From JACVSF01 sp036702855 (GTDB taxonomy: Bacteria > Cyanobacteriota > Cyanobacteriia > Phormidesmidales > Phormidesmidaceae): DNA of 27,292 nucleotides. The position numbers were made by a program, and so were the translations under genes. The notes beneath the pieces were generated by a model. That model had not been told where the DNA came from, did not search any database, and saw only the letters and a program-made list of their open reading frames with translations. This document shows positions 16,075-24,172 of the stretch, one piece after another. Positions within the stretch are counted from its first letter, which is position 1, and the number at the start of each line of letters is the position of its first letter. Location: assembly GCA_036702855.1 (NCBI GenBank), contig DATNQF010000102.1, positions 1 to 27,292 of the forward strand. The letters are read 5' to 3'.

Positions 16075-16226
16075 TACTGGACAAGGCTAAAGGGGTAGGT
16101 TGGGTTAAGCCTTGGCGAAACCCGACAAGTCAGACTAGCGCCGGGTTTTCTCCAAGGGAGACGCTTCGCGAACGCGTTGCTCAACCCAGCTACGCAATGC
16201 ACGCTTTTAGTCTTGTCAAATCAGTA
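16075..16226. mobile_element. Second MITE-like element with TA ends
   Basis: About 150 bp of non-coding DNA with inverted ends. The left end reads TACTGGACAAGGCTAAAGG (16075-16093). The right end, on the other strand, reads TACTGATTTGACAAGACTAA (from 16226), with a 5-nt length difference. GTTGGGTTAAGCC near the left pairs with GCTCAACCCAGC near the right, and AACCCG/CGGGTT forms an inner hairpin. This GGTTGGGTT-type palindrome is a familiar dispersed repeat of cyanobacteria. The TTTGACAAG...TAAAAG end is shared with the element at 11878-12089. Confidence 0.6.
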
Positions 16227-16649
16227 GTGCTATGGGTTGTATTTAGCCTAACCGTATCACCTTGAGTTGTTCTGTAGCCTGCTTCTACATAGCACTAAAA
16301 ACTTTTAGACAACAGGGCTGGGAAAAACCTTGAGAGAATTTTTACGAGCGAAGCTTCAATACTAATAAGGCACCAGGCACAGCAAGTTCGCTGTTAGGGT
16401 TACAACATCTCCATAACTTTGAAGAGAGGCCTAAAGAGACGTTACCCAGATGATCAGATTGAGTGTAGATGCATCCTGATTTAGAGGATCGTAAGCCTAT
16501 TCTCCCTGACCAGGTCGAAGCTGCCCAGAAGACTGTCACCCCTCACCCCCAAACTTCGTCTTAGAATTTCGTGCCCAGTCGGCGTTAAAGAAAGGCTAGA
16601 AGTGCAACGAGTTAGGCATCTCTGTATAGCCCCCCAACCCAATCAAACC

Positions 16650-16679
16650 TTCAAAGAAATGGTCCCTTTGTGTTAGAGT
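16650..16679 (+). promoter_or_regulatory. Possible rpsB promoter
   Basis: TTCAAA (16650-16655) and TAGAGT (16674-16679), with an 18-nt spacer, each match four of six positions of the sigma-70 consensus. TG two bases upstream of the -10 box is a mild extended -10 feature. Transcription from here would include the leader hairpin at 16701-16744. The match is weak. Confidence 0.25.
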
Positions 16680-16700
16680 GACAAAGTTGTCAAAATTACA

Positions 16701-16744
16701 CATCCGGAGTTTCGGGTGTCTCTAAATAGAGATGCTTCCGGGTG
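16701..16744 (+). promoter_or_regulatory. Structured 5' leader of rpsB
   Basis: CATCCGGAG (16701-16709) can pair with CTTCCGGGTG (16735-16744). Inside it TCTCT (16719-16723) and AGAGA (16728-16732) close an AAAT tetraloop. The structure ends 13 nt before the ribosome site AAAGGAGA. Ribosomal protein S2 represses its own mRNA in E. coli, so a similar autoregulatory leader is a plausible reading, but this structure was not recognised as a known family. Confidence 0.4.
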
Positions 16745-16771
16745 GAAGGTAAACCCGAAAGGAGAAAAATA

Positions 16772-17560
16772 ATGCCTGTCGTTACACTACCCGAGCTACT
16801 AGAATCTGGGGTTCACTTCGGCCATCAAACTCGCCGTTGGAACCCCAAAATGGCACCCTACATCTTCACCTCCCGAAATGGGGTGCACATCATTGACTTG
16901 GTGCAAACCGCCAAGCTGATCGAAGACGCCTATAACTTTGTGCGCAGCTCTGCTGAGCAAGGCCAAAGGTTTTTGTTCGTTGGCACTAAGCGTCAGGCGG
17001 CTGGCATTGTTGCTCAGGAAGCAGATCGCTGCGGCTCCCACTATGTCAACCAGCGATGGCTGGGCGGCATGTTGACCAACTGGACTACAATCAAGTCCAG
17101 AGCTGATCGCCTTAAAGACCTAGAGCGCATGGCAGAAACGGGTGCAATGGCGCTGCGCCCTAAGAAAGAAGCTGCGGTCCTGCGTCGGGAGATGGAAAAG
17201 CTCCAGAAGTACTTGGGCGGAATTAAGACCATGCGCCGAGTACCCGACGTGGCCATCATCGTTGACATTCGCCGAGAGTACAACGCAGTGCAGGAGTGCC
17301 ACAAGCTTGGTATTCCTATTATCTCCTTGCTAGATACCAACTGCGACCCAGACCTGGTGGATGTGCCCATCCCTGGCAACGACGATGCGATTCGCTCGAT
17401 CAAGCTAATTCTTGGCAAGCTAGCCGATGCAATCTACGAAGGATCTCATGGCCGAGTCGATTCCGACGAAGCTTATGATGATTACGAAGGGGCTGAGGAA
17501 GACTTTGACTACGATGATGTCGATTTCCCGTCTGATGACGAGGATGAAGACAACGGTTAA
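16772..17560 (+). CDS. rpsB: 30S ribosomal protein S2
   Basis: S2 is a component of the small ribosomal subunit that binds near the 16S rRNA 3' domain and helps dock S1. The 262-residue product has the family signatures GVHFGHQTRRWNPKMAPYIF, FVGTKRQA, RWLGGMLTNW and the PDVAIIVDIRREYNAVQE to PIISLLDTNCDPD segment. ATG at 16772 is preceded by AAAGGAGAAAAATA, a strong ribosome site. The last 35 residues form a very acidic tail (SDEAYDDYEGAEEDFDYDD and so on), more than many S2 proteins carry. tsf follows 173 nt downstream, the widespread rpsB-tsf order, so both are probably expressed together with partial attenuation at the hairpin between them. Confidence 0.98.
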   Translation: MPVVTLPELLESGVHFGHQTRRWNPKMAPYIFTSRNGVHIIDLVQTAKLIEDAYNFVRSSAEQGQRFLFVGTKRQAAGIVAQEADRCGSHYVNQRWLGGMLTNWTTIKSRADRLKDLERMAETGAMALRPKKEAAVLRREMEKLQKYLGGIKTMRRVPDVAIIVDIRREYNAVQECHKLGIPIISLLDTNCDPDLVDVPIPGNDDAIRSIKLILGKLADAIYEGSHGRVDSDEAYDDYEGAEEDFDYDDVDFPSDDEDEDNG

Positions 17561-17562
17561 AC

Positions 17563-17660
17563 GTAATACCATTCCTTGGTGAAGCTGATTTGAGCAAGGG
17601 GCGTAAGCCCCTTCTCAATCCAGTTTTACCGGGTGCAAACCCAAGTTGAATGGGTATAGG
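17563..17660. repeat. Imperfect inverted repeat with central hairpin
   Basis: AATACCATTC (17565-17574) faces GAATGGGTATA (17648-17658) across about 75 nt, and the centre contains AAGGGGC (17596-17602) and GCCCCTT (17607-17613) with a GTAA loop. The inner hairpin could slow or stop transcription between rpsB and tsf. The outer arms look like a small dispersed palindromic repeat. Confidence 0.45.
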
Positions 17661-17733
17661 CTCTCCTGAGGTCACTATACAACTGCTTGATTTGTCCGCT
17701 TTGCAGATTAGCGCGTTAGGAAGTTAAGTCATC

Positions 17734-18396
17734 ATGGCAGAAATTTCTGCGAAGTTAGTAAAAGAGCTGCGCGAAGCAACTGGCGCGGGCATGATGGATT
17801 GCAAAAAAGCACTCCAGGAGAACGATGGCGACAAAGAAAAAGCCATCGAGTGGTTGCGTCAGAAAGGCATTGCGTCTGCCTCCAAAAAAGAAGGTCGGGT
17901 TGCGGCTGAAGGGCTTGTTGAAAGCTATATCCACACGGGTGGTCGAGTCGGCGTTCTTGTTGAAATCAACTGTGAAACTGACTTTGTGGCTCGGCGTGAC
18001 GAGTTCAAAGCTCTAGTTAAGGATGTGGCGATGCAGATTGCCGCTTGCCCTAACGTTGAATACGTCAAGGTCGGCGACATTCCTAGCGACATTGTGTCGA
18101 AGGAAAAAGAAATTGAGATGGGCCGGGATGATTTAGGCAATAAGCCCGAGAATATCCGAGCCAAGATCGTTGAGGGTCGCATTGAGAAGCGCCTCAAAGA
18201 GCTATCTCTGATGGATCAACCCTTCATCAAAGACCAAAACATCACTGTAGAAGAACTGGTGAAGCAAAGCGTTTCTAAGCTTGGCGAAAATATTCAGATT
18301 CGCCGCTTTTCCCGTTTTGTTTTGGGTGAAGGTATTGAGAAGGAAGAAAGCAACTTTGCAGAAGAAGTTGCAGCTCAAGCAGGTCTCAAGAGCTAA
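17734..18396 (+). CDS. tsf: Translation elongation factor Ts
   Basis: EF-Ts exchanges GDP for GTP on EF-Tu in the cytoplasm. The 220-residue protein starts MAEISAKLVKELREATGAGM, the UBA-like N-terminal domain, with MDCKKAL immediately after. The EF-Tu contact motif TDFVAR is intact at residues 82-87. The length is that of the short EF-Ts usual in cyanobacteria, without the second subdomain of the E. coli protein. The ATG at 17734 follows AGGAAGTTAAGTC. It is downstream of rpsB in the usual order and is followed by two hairpins at 18427-18497, so transcription probably ends there. Confidence 0.98.
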   Translation: MAEISAKLVKELREATGAGMMDCKKALQENDGDKEKAIEWLRQKGIASASKKEGRVAAEGLVESYIHTGGRVGVLVEINCETDFVARRDEFKALVKDVAMQIAACPNVEYVKVGDIPSDIVSKEKEIEMGRDDLGNKPENIRAKIVEGRIEKRLKELSLMDQPFIKDQNITVEELVKQSVSKLGENIQIRRFSRFVLGEGIEKEESNFAEEVAAQAGLKS

Positions 18397-18426
18397 GCGC
18401 TAGAGACGACTAAGCCATACTAGTTA

Positions 18427-18450
18427 AGAGAGTTCTTCGAGCAACTCTCT
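18427..18450 (+). terminator. Hairpin after tsf
   Basis: AGAGAGTT (18427-18434) and AACTCTCT (18443-18450) make a perfect 8-bp stem with an 8-nt loop, 30 nt after the tsf stop. Only two T residues follow directly. It probably works together with the next hairpin. Confidence 0.5.
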
Positions 18451-18465
18451 TTGACTTGGCAAATG

Positions 18466-18497
18466 CAAAGGACAGGTCTTCAACAGCCTGTCCTTTG
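18466..18497 (+). terminator. Probable intrinsic terminator of rpsB-tsf
   Basis: CAAAGGACAGG (18466-18476) and CCTGTCCTTTG (18487-18497) form a perfect 11-bp stem with a 10-nt loop, followed by TTGCACTTTTT. This is the strongest terminator-like structure in the window and fits the end of the rpsB-tsf transcript. Confidence 0.7.
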
Positions 18498-18637
18498 TTG
18501 CACTTTTTCGGAACATGAAGTGGCTTGGAGCAGATGCGGAAAAGGCAGAGCCTTCCATCACAGACCTTTGCCCGATCGTTATGCTACAGCCAAGTACCCT
18601 CGCCTCTTGCTAGGTGGTTATCTAACGCTAAAGCCTT

Positions 18638-19846
18638 ATGGTAGCTACGGTTGAACAAATCCAAAAAGAGCTGTCTGCTATCGAAGCAGCCACAGCAACG
18701 ATGGCTGAGAACTTCAAAGATCTCTATAAGAATTACCTGAAAGCACTGAGTCAGGCGGCCAGGCGTCAGCTAATTCTGGCTAGCTACTATCTTTGTACTC
18801 AAGCTTACCCAGATGCTTTTCTGCGCCTTTCAGTAGGACAGCGCCAGAAACTTCAGCAGGATCTGCGAGGGTTGGGCGATGATCTGCGGAATCGACTACT
18901 GACCTTGTTGGAAGCAGGTCCTGAGGGCTGGCAAAACACTTTACTTATTTCAGACTCACCTCCTAGTTTGCTGGCTGCATCTAAAGATCCTGATGGGGAA
19001 AAATCTTCGGGTGAAGTTGCGGACAGCATTGAAGAACTCGGCGACGAACAGGAGCAGAATACAGACACAGACACGGCTATCGAAAGTAAGCAGGAAGCCT
19101 CAGAGGCTGAATCTGGAGAAGGCGAGGCGTCTAGAGAAGTAGCTCTGTCAGAGCTACCGTTTGTCCAGGCCATGCTGATGAATGCCATGCTAGAGGCCAT
19201 GGATCCAGATATGGCAGCGGATGCCGATACTGACCAGCCGTTAACACCTTCACGTTTGGCAAAACGTCATTTTTTCATAGAGCAGCGAGTTCGCGTGACT
19301 TTGCGCCGGATTTCGAGTTTAGCGAATCGTCTGTTGCAGAAGATGGAAATATTGCCCGATCTACCGGAGGCGATATTAGCAGCGGCAACTGATGCAGATA
19401 TTCCCCTAGAGAAGACGGCTTCTGCCCCTAATCTCCTCAACGTTTTAGTGGAGATAGCGCGTGATGGTCAGAGGTTAGTGAAAGAGCCCCAGGATTCGGA
19501 TCCCGGTAGCACTGTGGAGATAGAAGAGGAGGAGGAAGACGAGGAGGACGAGGAAGATAGGGACGAAGATGAGGATGAAGAGGATAGGGAGGATGAAGGC
19601 GATGAGGATTCTCGCAATGCAACTCATCTAGTTGCCATTCATCTACGACTCTCCGATATTGAATTTGCCGATCCACAATCTTCGCTATGGCGTAGCAAAC
19701 TACGGGAGGCCTTAGGCAAGTTGAAACAACTGGGTCGCCAGTACCAAAAGAAGCAAGAGGAGCGTGCGATCGCAGAGGCCGAACTAGCCTGGAGGTCGAT
19801 TTGGTACGATGATGTGCCTAAGGATGAGCCGTCAGAGCGAGGATAG
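18638..19846 (+). CDS. Acidic conserved hypothetical protein between tsf and recG
   Basis: A 402-residue protein of unknown function. The N-terminal 100 residues are a helical, well-mixed region (VATVEQIQKELSAIEAATAT, then LYKNYLKALSQAARRQLILASYYLCTQAYP) that looks like a genuine folded domain. A first acidic, Ser/Glu-rich stretch covers about residues 115-170. A second helical part follows (RLAKRHFFIEQRVRVTLRRI). Residues about 294-326 are almost wholly Glu and Asp with a few Arg. A final charged helix closes the protein (LREALGKLKQLGRQYQKKQ). No membrane segment, signal or enzyme motif is visible. ATG at 18638 comes after the tsf terminators and the stop is 5 nt before the recG start, so it is probably translated with recG. 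I do not recognise a family name. Confidence 0.8.
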   Translation: MVATVEQIQKELSAIEAATATMAENFKDLYKNYLKALSQAARRQLILASYYLCTQAYPDAFLRLSVGQRQKLQQDLRGLGDDLRNRLLTLLEAGPEGWQNTLLISDSPPSLLAASKDPDGEKSSGEVADSIEELGDEQEQNTDTDTAIESKQEASEAESGEGEASREVALSELPFVQAMLMNAMLEAMDPDMAADADTDQPLTPSRLAKRHFFIEQRVRVTLRRISSLANRLLQKMEILPDLPEAILAAATDADIPLEKTASAPNLLNVLVEIARDGQRLVKEPQDSDPGSTVEIEEEEEDEEDEEDRDEDEDEEDREDEGDEDSRNATHLVAIHLRLSDIEFADPQSSLWRSKLREALGKLKQLGRQYQKKQEERAIAEAELAWRSIWYDDVPKDEPSERG

Positions 19847-19851
19847 TCTCG

Positions 19852-22413
19852 ATGACTGAGCGCCCTGCCCCTGCACCAGAGTCAACTGAGAGTCGGCTTC
19901 CGGCTCCAGACTTATTACGCTTGCAGAAGGCCCTTTCTGTCGAGGCTGAGCGGGGATTTAACGATTTAGAAGGCAAACAGCAACGCTTCAGCCAATTCCT
20001 GCACAATAGTTTGGAGCATCCTCCAGCTCAACTGCCCCCGCCCAATCGGGAGCGCTGGGAGAAGCTGTCTACACAGTACGCCAGCTACAGTGATCTCAGC
20101 TTTTCTCAGCGGCAGCACCTAGTTGCCGATACCCGGCGTGCCCTGTACGAAACCCAACGCACTTTGGAAGATTTGCAAAAGGCGAACGTACAAACCGCTA
20201 GGGAAGGTGGCTCGCTTACCAGTTTGCCTAGTCAGACATCAAGTGAACGCCAACCTCGTACGCCTAAAACGACAGAGCTGAAGCCCAGTACAACTACCAG
20301 TAATGGTCGCCTACCCACCCTAGATCAAGCCGTTACTTACCTTAAAGGCATTGGCCCCAAGAACAGCGAACGTTTGGCTAAGTTGGGGCTGTGGACCGTG
20401 CGAGATGTGCTTTACTACTACCCCCGCGACCACATCGACTATGCCAAGCAGGTTAAGATTTCGGCCTTGGTAGCAGGGGAAACGGTCACGATTGTCGGTA
20501 CGGTTAAGCAAAGCAACTGCTTTACTAGCCCGCGCAATTCCAAACTCACCATTTTTGAATTGAAGCTCGACGACGGCAGTGGCCGCATCAAGCTCAGCCG
20601 CTTTTACGCAGGTTCACGGTATGGCGTGTCTTGGCAACAGCGGCAGAAGCGCGAGTTTCCTACTGGAGCCGTTGTGGCAGCTTCGGGCTTGGTCAAAGAG
20701 AGCAAGTACGGTCTGACTCTGGAAGATCCTGACCTGGAAGTCCTAGAGGGTTCGGGTGGAGCGATTGAATCACTCACGATTGGTCGAGTGGTTCCTGTGT
20801 ATCCGCTTACTGAGGGGGTTTCGGCAGACTTGATCCGACGAGCAGTCGTGGCAGCTTTGCCTGCTGTCTCTGAACTGAAAGAACCTTTACCTAGCGCACT
20901 GCGACAGCAGTATGGCTTGATTGGGCTGGGAGATGCGATCGCACAGATTCACTTTCCAGATGATGCGGACAAACTGGCGGCTGCCCGCCGTCGTTTAGTG
21001 TTTGACGAGTTTTTCTACCTGCAACTGGGCTTGTTGCGTCGTCGCCTAGAGCAACAGCAGCAGCAAACGACTGTAACGCTGGCCCCGACAGGTGCCCTGA
21101 TCGATGCTTTTTATGAGGTCATTCCCTTTGCCCTGACGGGAGCACAACAGCGAGTCGTCAATGACATCCTCAACGATCTTCAGCAGCCCATTCCGATGAA
21201 CCGATTGGTGCAGGGGGATGTTGGCTCCGGTAAGACAGTCGTGGGAGTCATCGCTATTTTGGCAGCAATTCAAGCGGGGTATCAGGCAGCGCTAATGGCT
21301 CCGACCGAGGTATTGGCTGAGCAACACTACCGCAAGCTGGTGAGCTGGTTCACCCAGATGCATCTAACCGTGGAACTGCTAACCGGTTCGACCAAAGCGG
21401 CAAAGCGGCGAGCTATTTTCTCTGAACTGGTGACTGGGCAGCTGCCCGTTTTAGTAGGAACCCATGCCCTAATCGAAGACCCTGTGCAGTTTCAAAACCT
21501 AGGGCTTGTGGTGATCGATGAGCAGCACCGCTTCGGTGTGCAGCAGCGGGCACGACTCCAGCAAAAAGGCCCAAATCCGCATGTGCTAACCCTGACGGCT
21601 ACGCCTATTCCCCGCACCTTGGCGCTTACCCTGCATGGCGATCTAGATGTTAGTCAGATTGATGAGTTGCCACCCGGTCGAAAAGCGATTCAGACAACGC
21701 TGCTGACTGGGCGCGATCGCACTCACGCCTATGACTTAATTCGCCGGGAAATTGCTCAAGGCCATCAGGTCTACGTTGTGTTGCCCTTGGTAGAAGAGTC
21801 AGAAAAGCTAGATTTGAAGTCGGCGGTGGAGGAGCACCAGCGGTTAGCTGAGGTGATCTTCCCTGAGTTTAAAGTGGGTCTGCTGCATGGGCGGATGACC
21901 TCGGCGGAAAAGGATCACGCTATTACCGAGTTCCGCGATGGCAAAACCCATATTTTGGTGTCCACGACGGTAGTCGAAGTGGGGGTTGACGTCCCCAATG
22001 CCTCAGTGATGCTAATTGAACACGCTGAGCGCTTTGGATTGTCCCAGTTGCATCAGCTACGCGGACGGGTCGGTCGAGGGGCCGCGCAGTCCTACTGTCT
22101 GCTCATGAGTGGTAGCCGTAGTGAGGTTTCCGTGCAACGGCTCAAGGTACTGGAACAATCTCAGGATGGCTTCTTTATTGCCGAAATGGATTTGCGCTTC
22201 CGAGGGCCAGGAGAAGTGCTCGGTACCCGACAGTCGGGTTTGCCGGACTTTGCGCTAGCTAGTTTAGTAGAAGACCAAGACGTTTTAGAACTGGCTCGCA
22301 CTGCCGCAGAAGACCTGCTCAAGGAGGACAAATCGCTGGAACTGTGGCCTCGGATTAAGACGGAACTGACTCGCCGCTACGAGAAATTAATGGGCGGGGC
22401 AATCTTGACCTAA
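19852..22413 (+). CDS. recG: ATP-dependent DNA helicase RecG
   Basis: RecG is a superfamily 2 helicase that reverses stalled replication forks and moves Holliday junctions. The 853-residue product has a wedge domain (about residues 190-290, an OB fold with VAGETVTIVGTV), Walker A GDVGSGKT at 455-462, motif II DEQH at 556-559, motif III LTATPIPRTLAL, and the C-terminal helicase motifs VSTTVVEVGVDVPNAS and QLRGRVGRG. Before the wedge domain is an extra segment of about 150 residues, much longer than in E. coli RecG (about 690 residues in total). It contains a helical part, a Ser/Thr-rich linker and an HhH-like TLDQAVTYLKGIGPKNSERL. ATG at 19852 starts 5 nt after the preceding stop. The gene converges with the MATE gene across 20 nt. 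Confidence 0.96.
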   Translation: MTERPAPAPESTESRLPAPDLLRLQKALSVEAERGFNDLEGKQQRFSQFLHNSLEHPPAQLPPPNRERWEKLSTQYASYSDLSFSQRQHLVADTRRALYETQRTLEDLQKANVQTAREGGSLTSLPSQTSSERQPRTPKTTELKPSTTTSNGRLPTLDQAVTYLKGIGPKNSERLAKLGLWTVRDVLYYYPRDHIDYAKQVKISALVAGETVTIVGTVKQSNCFTSPRNSKLTIFELKLDDGSGRIKLSRFYAGSRYGVSWQQRQKREFPTGAVVAASGLVKESKYGLTLEDPDLEVLEGSGGAIESLTIGRVVPVYPLTEGVSADLIRRAVVAALPAVSELKEPLPSALRQQYGLIGLGDAIAQIHFPDDADKLAAARRRLVFDEFFYLQLGLLRRRLEQQQQQTTVTLAPTGALIDAFYEVIPFALTGAQQRVVNDILNDLQQPIPMNRLVQGDVGSGKTVVGVIAILAAIQAGYQAALMAPTEVLAEQHYRKLVSWFTQMHLTVELLTGSTKAAKRRAIFSELVTGQLPVLVGTHALIEDPVQFQNLGLVVIDEQHRFGVQQRARLQQKGPNPHVLTLTATPIPRTLALTLHGDLDVSQIDELPPGRKAIQTTLLTGRDRTHAYDLIRREIAQGHQVYVVLPLVEESEKLDLKSAVEEHQRLAEVIFPEFKVGLLHGRMTSAEKDHAITEFRDGKTHILVSTTVVEVGVDVPNASVMLIEHAERFGLSQLHQLRGRVGRGAAQSYCLLMSGSRSEVSVQRLKVLEQSQDGFFIAEMDLRFRGPGEVLGTRQSGLPDFALASLVEDQDVLELARTAAEDLLKEDKSLELWPRIKTELTRRYEKLMGGAILT

Positions 22414-22433
22414 CTGCCTCGTGGGAATCATGC

Positions 22434-23792
22434 TTATGGGCTAGGAATAGATTCCTGCTGAGGAGCCTTAGCTTGATTCAGAGTGCGGGGAAGTTGGGTG
22501 CCAAGTGCGATCGCAAGCGTCGTTACATAGCCAACCAGCGAAAGCCACAGCAGGTCATTGTTGTGCAAATACCAGGCGGTGATTGCCAAAGGAACAAACC
22601 CCACTCCAAAAGCAATTAACACCGCATTACGCAGCGTTTCGCCTTCTTTCAAGCCGATAAAATAGCCCTCAAACATAAAAGCGACTGCCGTTATTTCTAG
22701 AAGCGGCAAGAGCCAGAGGGTGTAGCTCGTAATGTGCTCACTGACCTCAGCATGATTCGTTAGCAAGCCGAAGATCGTGTCGGGAAAGAGAATTGAACTT
22801 GCGGCAAATATTAGGGCAATGGGGAGCGCTGTGAGAATAGCAACCATAAGAACTGGGCTCAAATAGTCGAGCATTCCTTTGCTCTTGAAGTTACCAATCA
22901 AGGTTTGAGTCGTTATCCCAACTCCCTGAATTGTAAATTGGCTCAATAAGGCAATTTGTAGAAGCAGTCCGTTTTGAGCTAGAGTTGCCGTCCCAAAAGC
23001 TGAACTAAGGTTGGTAAAGATGGCGTAGGTTGAAATTAACACCACAAAACGAATCAAGAGATTGCTCTTTAATGTCACCGTTTCCCGCAAAGCAGCCCCA
23101 TCTAAAACGTCCTTCCAAGCCTCCCAGAAATCTTTCCACTGAATAGTTAACCCGGCTCCAACCAGTCCTGCTAATAGGGCTAAATACTGACTGAGTGCAG
23201 TCGCTAGTCCAGCCCCAGAACTTGCCCAACCCCACTTGAAAATCATGAGGTAGTCCAGCAGAACATTCGCCCCATTGCCCACCAGTGCCATGAGGAAGAC
23301 CCAGCCATTTTTTTCTTGACCCAGAAACCAACCAATCAGTACAAAGTTGAGCAGTACAGCTGGGGCACCCCAAATGCGGCCATAGAAATACTCCACGCCG
23401 GAAGCTTCAACCTCTTGAGCCCCGCCCAGAAGGGCAAAGCCTCCCTTTTGCAGCGGATACTGTAAGGCCAAGATCAATAATCCAATGCCAAGTGCAACTA
23501 CCCCACTTCGTAGGCCAGCCAATAAGACAGCCTTTTGGTCATCTACCCCTGCGGCTTGAGCCGTTAGGGCATTAGTACTGGAGCGCAAAAACTTAAGCAC
23601 TCGGTAAAGATAATCAAACAAAATAGAGGCCAGAATCACCCCTGCTAAATGACGAATATCAGCCAGGTGACCCAGAAAAGCCGTATCCACTAGCCCAGCC
23701 AGCGGCACCATCATATTGGACAACATACTGACGGACGACAGCCGATAAAAGCGCGGCAAAAAGTCATATCGACTAGGAAGCGCAAGGGCCAT
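22434..23792 (-). CDS. MATE family efflux transporter (DinF-like)
   Basis: A 452-residue integral membrane protein of the MATE family, which exports cationic compounds by exchange with Na+ or H+. About twelve hydrophobic segments fill the protein. The opening has the typical VSMLSNMMVPLAGLVDTAFL helix and GHLADIRHLAGV loop. The second half repeats this plan, beginning near LKSNLLIRFVVLISTYAIF, with the conserved ALLSQFTIQGVGI. Sequence style is closest to the DinF subgroup, where substrates are poorly known. ATG at 23792 follows GAGGTGGATTGAG. The gene converges with recG and diverges from the SPFH gene. DinF is SOS-induced in E. coli; no LexA-type site was recognised upstream here. Confidence 0.92.
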   Translation of the reverse strand: MALALPSRYDFLPRFYRLSSVSMLSNMMVPLAGLVDTAFLGHLADIRHLAGVILASILFDYLYRVLKFLRSSTNALTAQAAGVDDQKAVLLAGLRSGVVALGIGLLILALQYPLQKGGFALLGGAQEVEASGVEYFYGRIWGAPAVLLNFVLIGWFLGQEKNGWVFLMALVGNGANVLLDYLMIFKWGWASSGAGLATALSQYLALLAGLVGAGLTIQWKDFWEAWKDVLDGAALRETVTLKSNLLIRFVVLISTYAIFTNLSSAFGTATLAQNGLLLQIALLSQFTIQGVGITTQTLIGNFKSKGMLDYLSPVLMVAILTALPIALIFAASSILFPDTIFGLLTNHAEVSEHITSYTLWLLPLLEITAVAFMFEGYFIGLKEGETLRNAVLIAFGVGFVPLAITAWYLHNNDLLWLSLVGYVTTLAIALGTQLPRTLNQAKAPQQESIPSP

Positions 23793-24172
23793 CTCAATCC
23801 ACCTCTGTCCAGGATTTCCTTTCTCAAGTTACACCAGACTTTGGGCCTGAAAATGTCTATAGCAAAAGGCAGGAGGCAGAAGGCAAAGGGCAAAAGGTTG
23901 AGGGCCGCTATAGCTGCATCTTAGGCATTCGGTTTGTCTTAACTGTCTCGATGCTCACTATGTGGCTGCTACCCCAAGCTTCTGGGCAAGCCCGAAATTT
24001 GTTGACAAACTGTCCGGAAATCGATCGACCCGATAGGTATCCACCCTCTGCCCCACGAAAACACCGTTTGGCTTTGCCAGGTCTAGAGTGATCTGAGGTA
24101 GCGTAGCTCCAGGCAGGCTTGAGCAAACGGGTGGGAATCATATGCTTATTCACTGCTTTGCAGACACAAGAC
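23793..24172. other. Divergent intergenic region, 380 nt
   Basis: This gap should hold the promoters of the MATE and SPFH genes. It contains a purine-rich stretch with GGCAGGA, GGCAGAA and GGCAAAG units at about 23866-23898, a low-complexity tract of the kind often found between cyanobacterial genes. I see no small gene or RNA in it. Confidence 0.45.
24119..24146 (+). promoter_or_regulatory. Possible promoter of the SPFH gene
   Basis: TTGAGC (24119-24124) and TATGCT (24141-24146) with a 16-nt spacer each match four of six sigma-70 consensus positions. They end 26 nt before the chosen ATG. Weak evidence, but well placed. Confidence 0.28.

Larger units (their letters stand above)
15775..16771. 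other. Long intergenic region, 997 nt
   Basis: This divergent gap between pilT and rpsB must contain the promoters of both. It holds the MITE-like element at 16075-16226, a candidate promoter and a structured leader before rpsB. I see no tRNA or credible protein gene in the rest. A 31-codon frame at 16469-16564 is possible but unsupported. Confidence 0.6.

Noticed and set aside
16342..16539. 65-codon minus-strand frame in the pilT-rpsB gap
   Set aside because: No ribosome site, composition not protein-like (many Ser, Cys and Trp in no pattern), and no recognisable family.
16469..16564. 31-codon plus-strand frame starting MHPDLEDRKPILPDQV
   Set aside because: Protein-like composition, but too short to support, with no clear ribosome site. 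Conservation in relatives would be needed.
18451..18654. 67-codon plus-strand frame after tsf
   Set aside because: It runs through the terminator hairpin and overlaps the start of the acidic protein gene; the residues look random.
23866..23898. Purine-rich GGCAGAA-type tract as a possible CRISPR or regulatory array
   Set aside because: Units are short, degenerate and without spacers. It fits ordinary low-complexity intergenic sequence.
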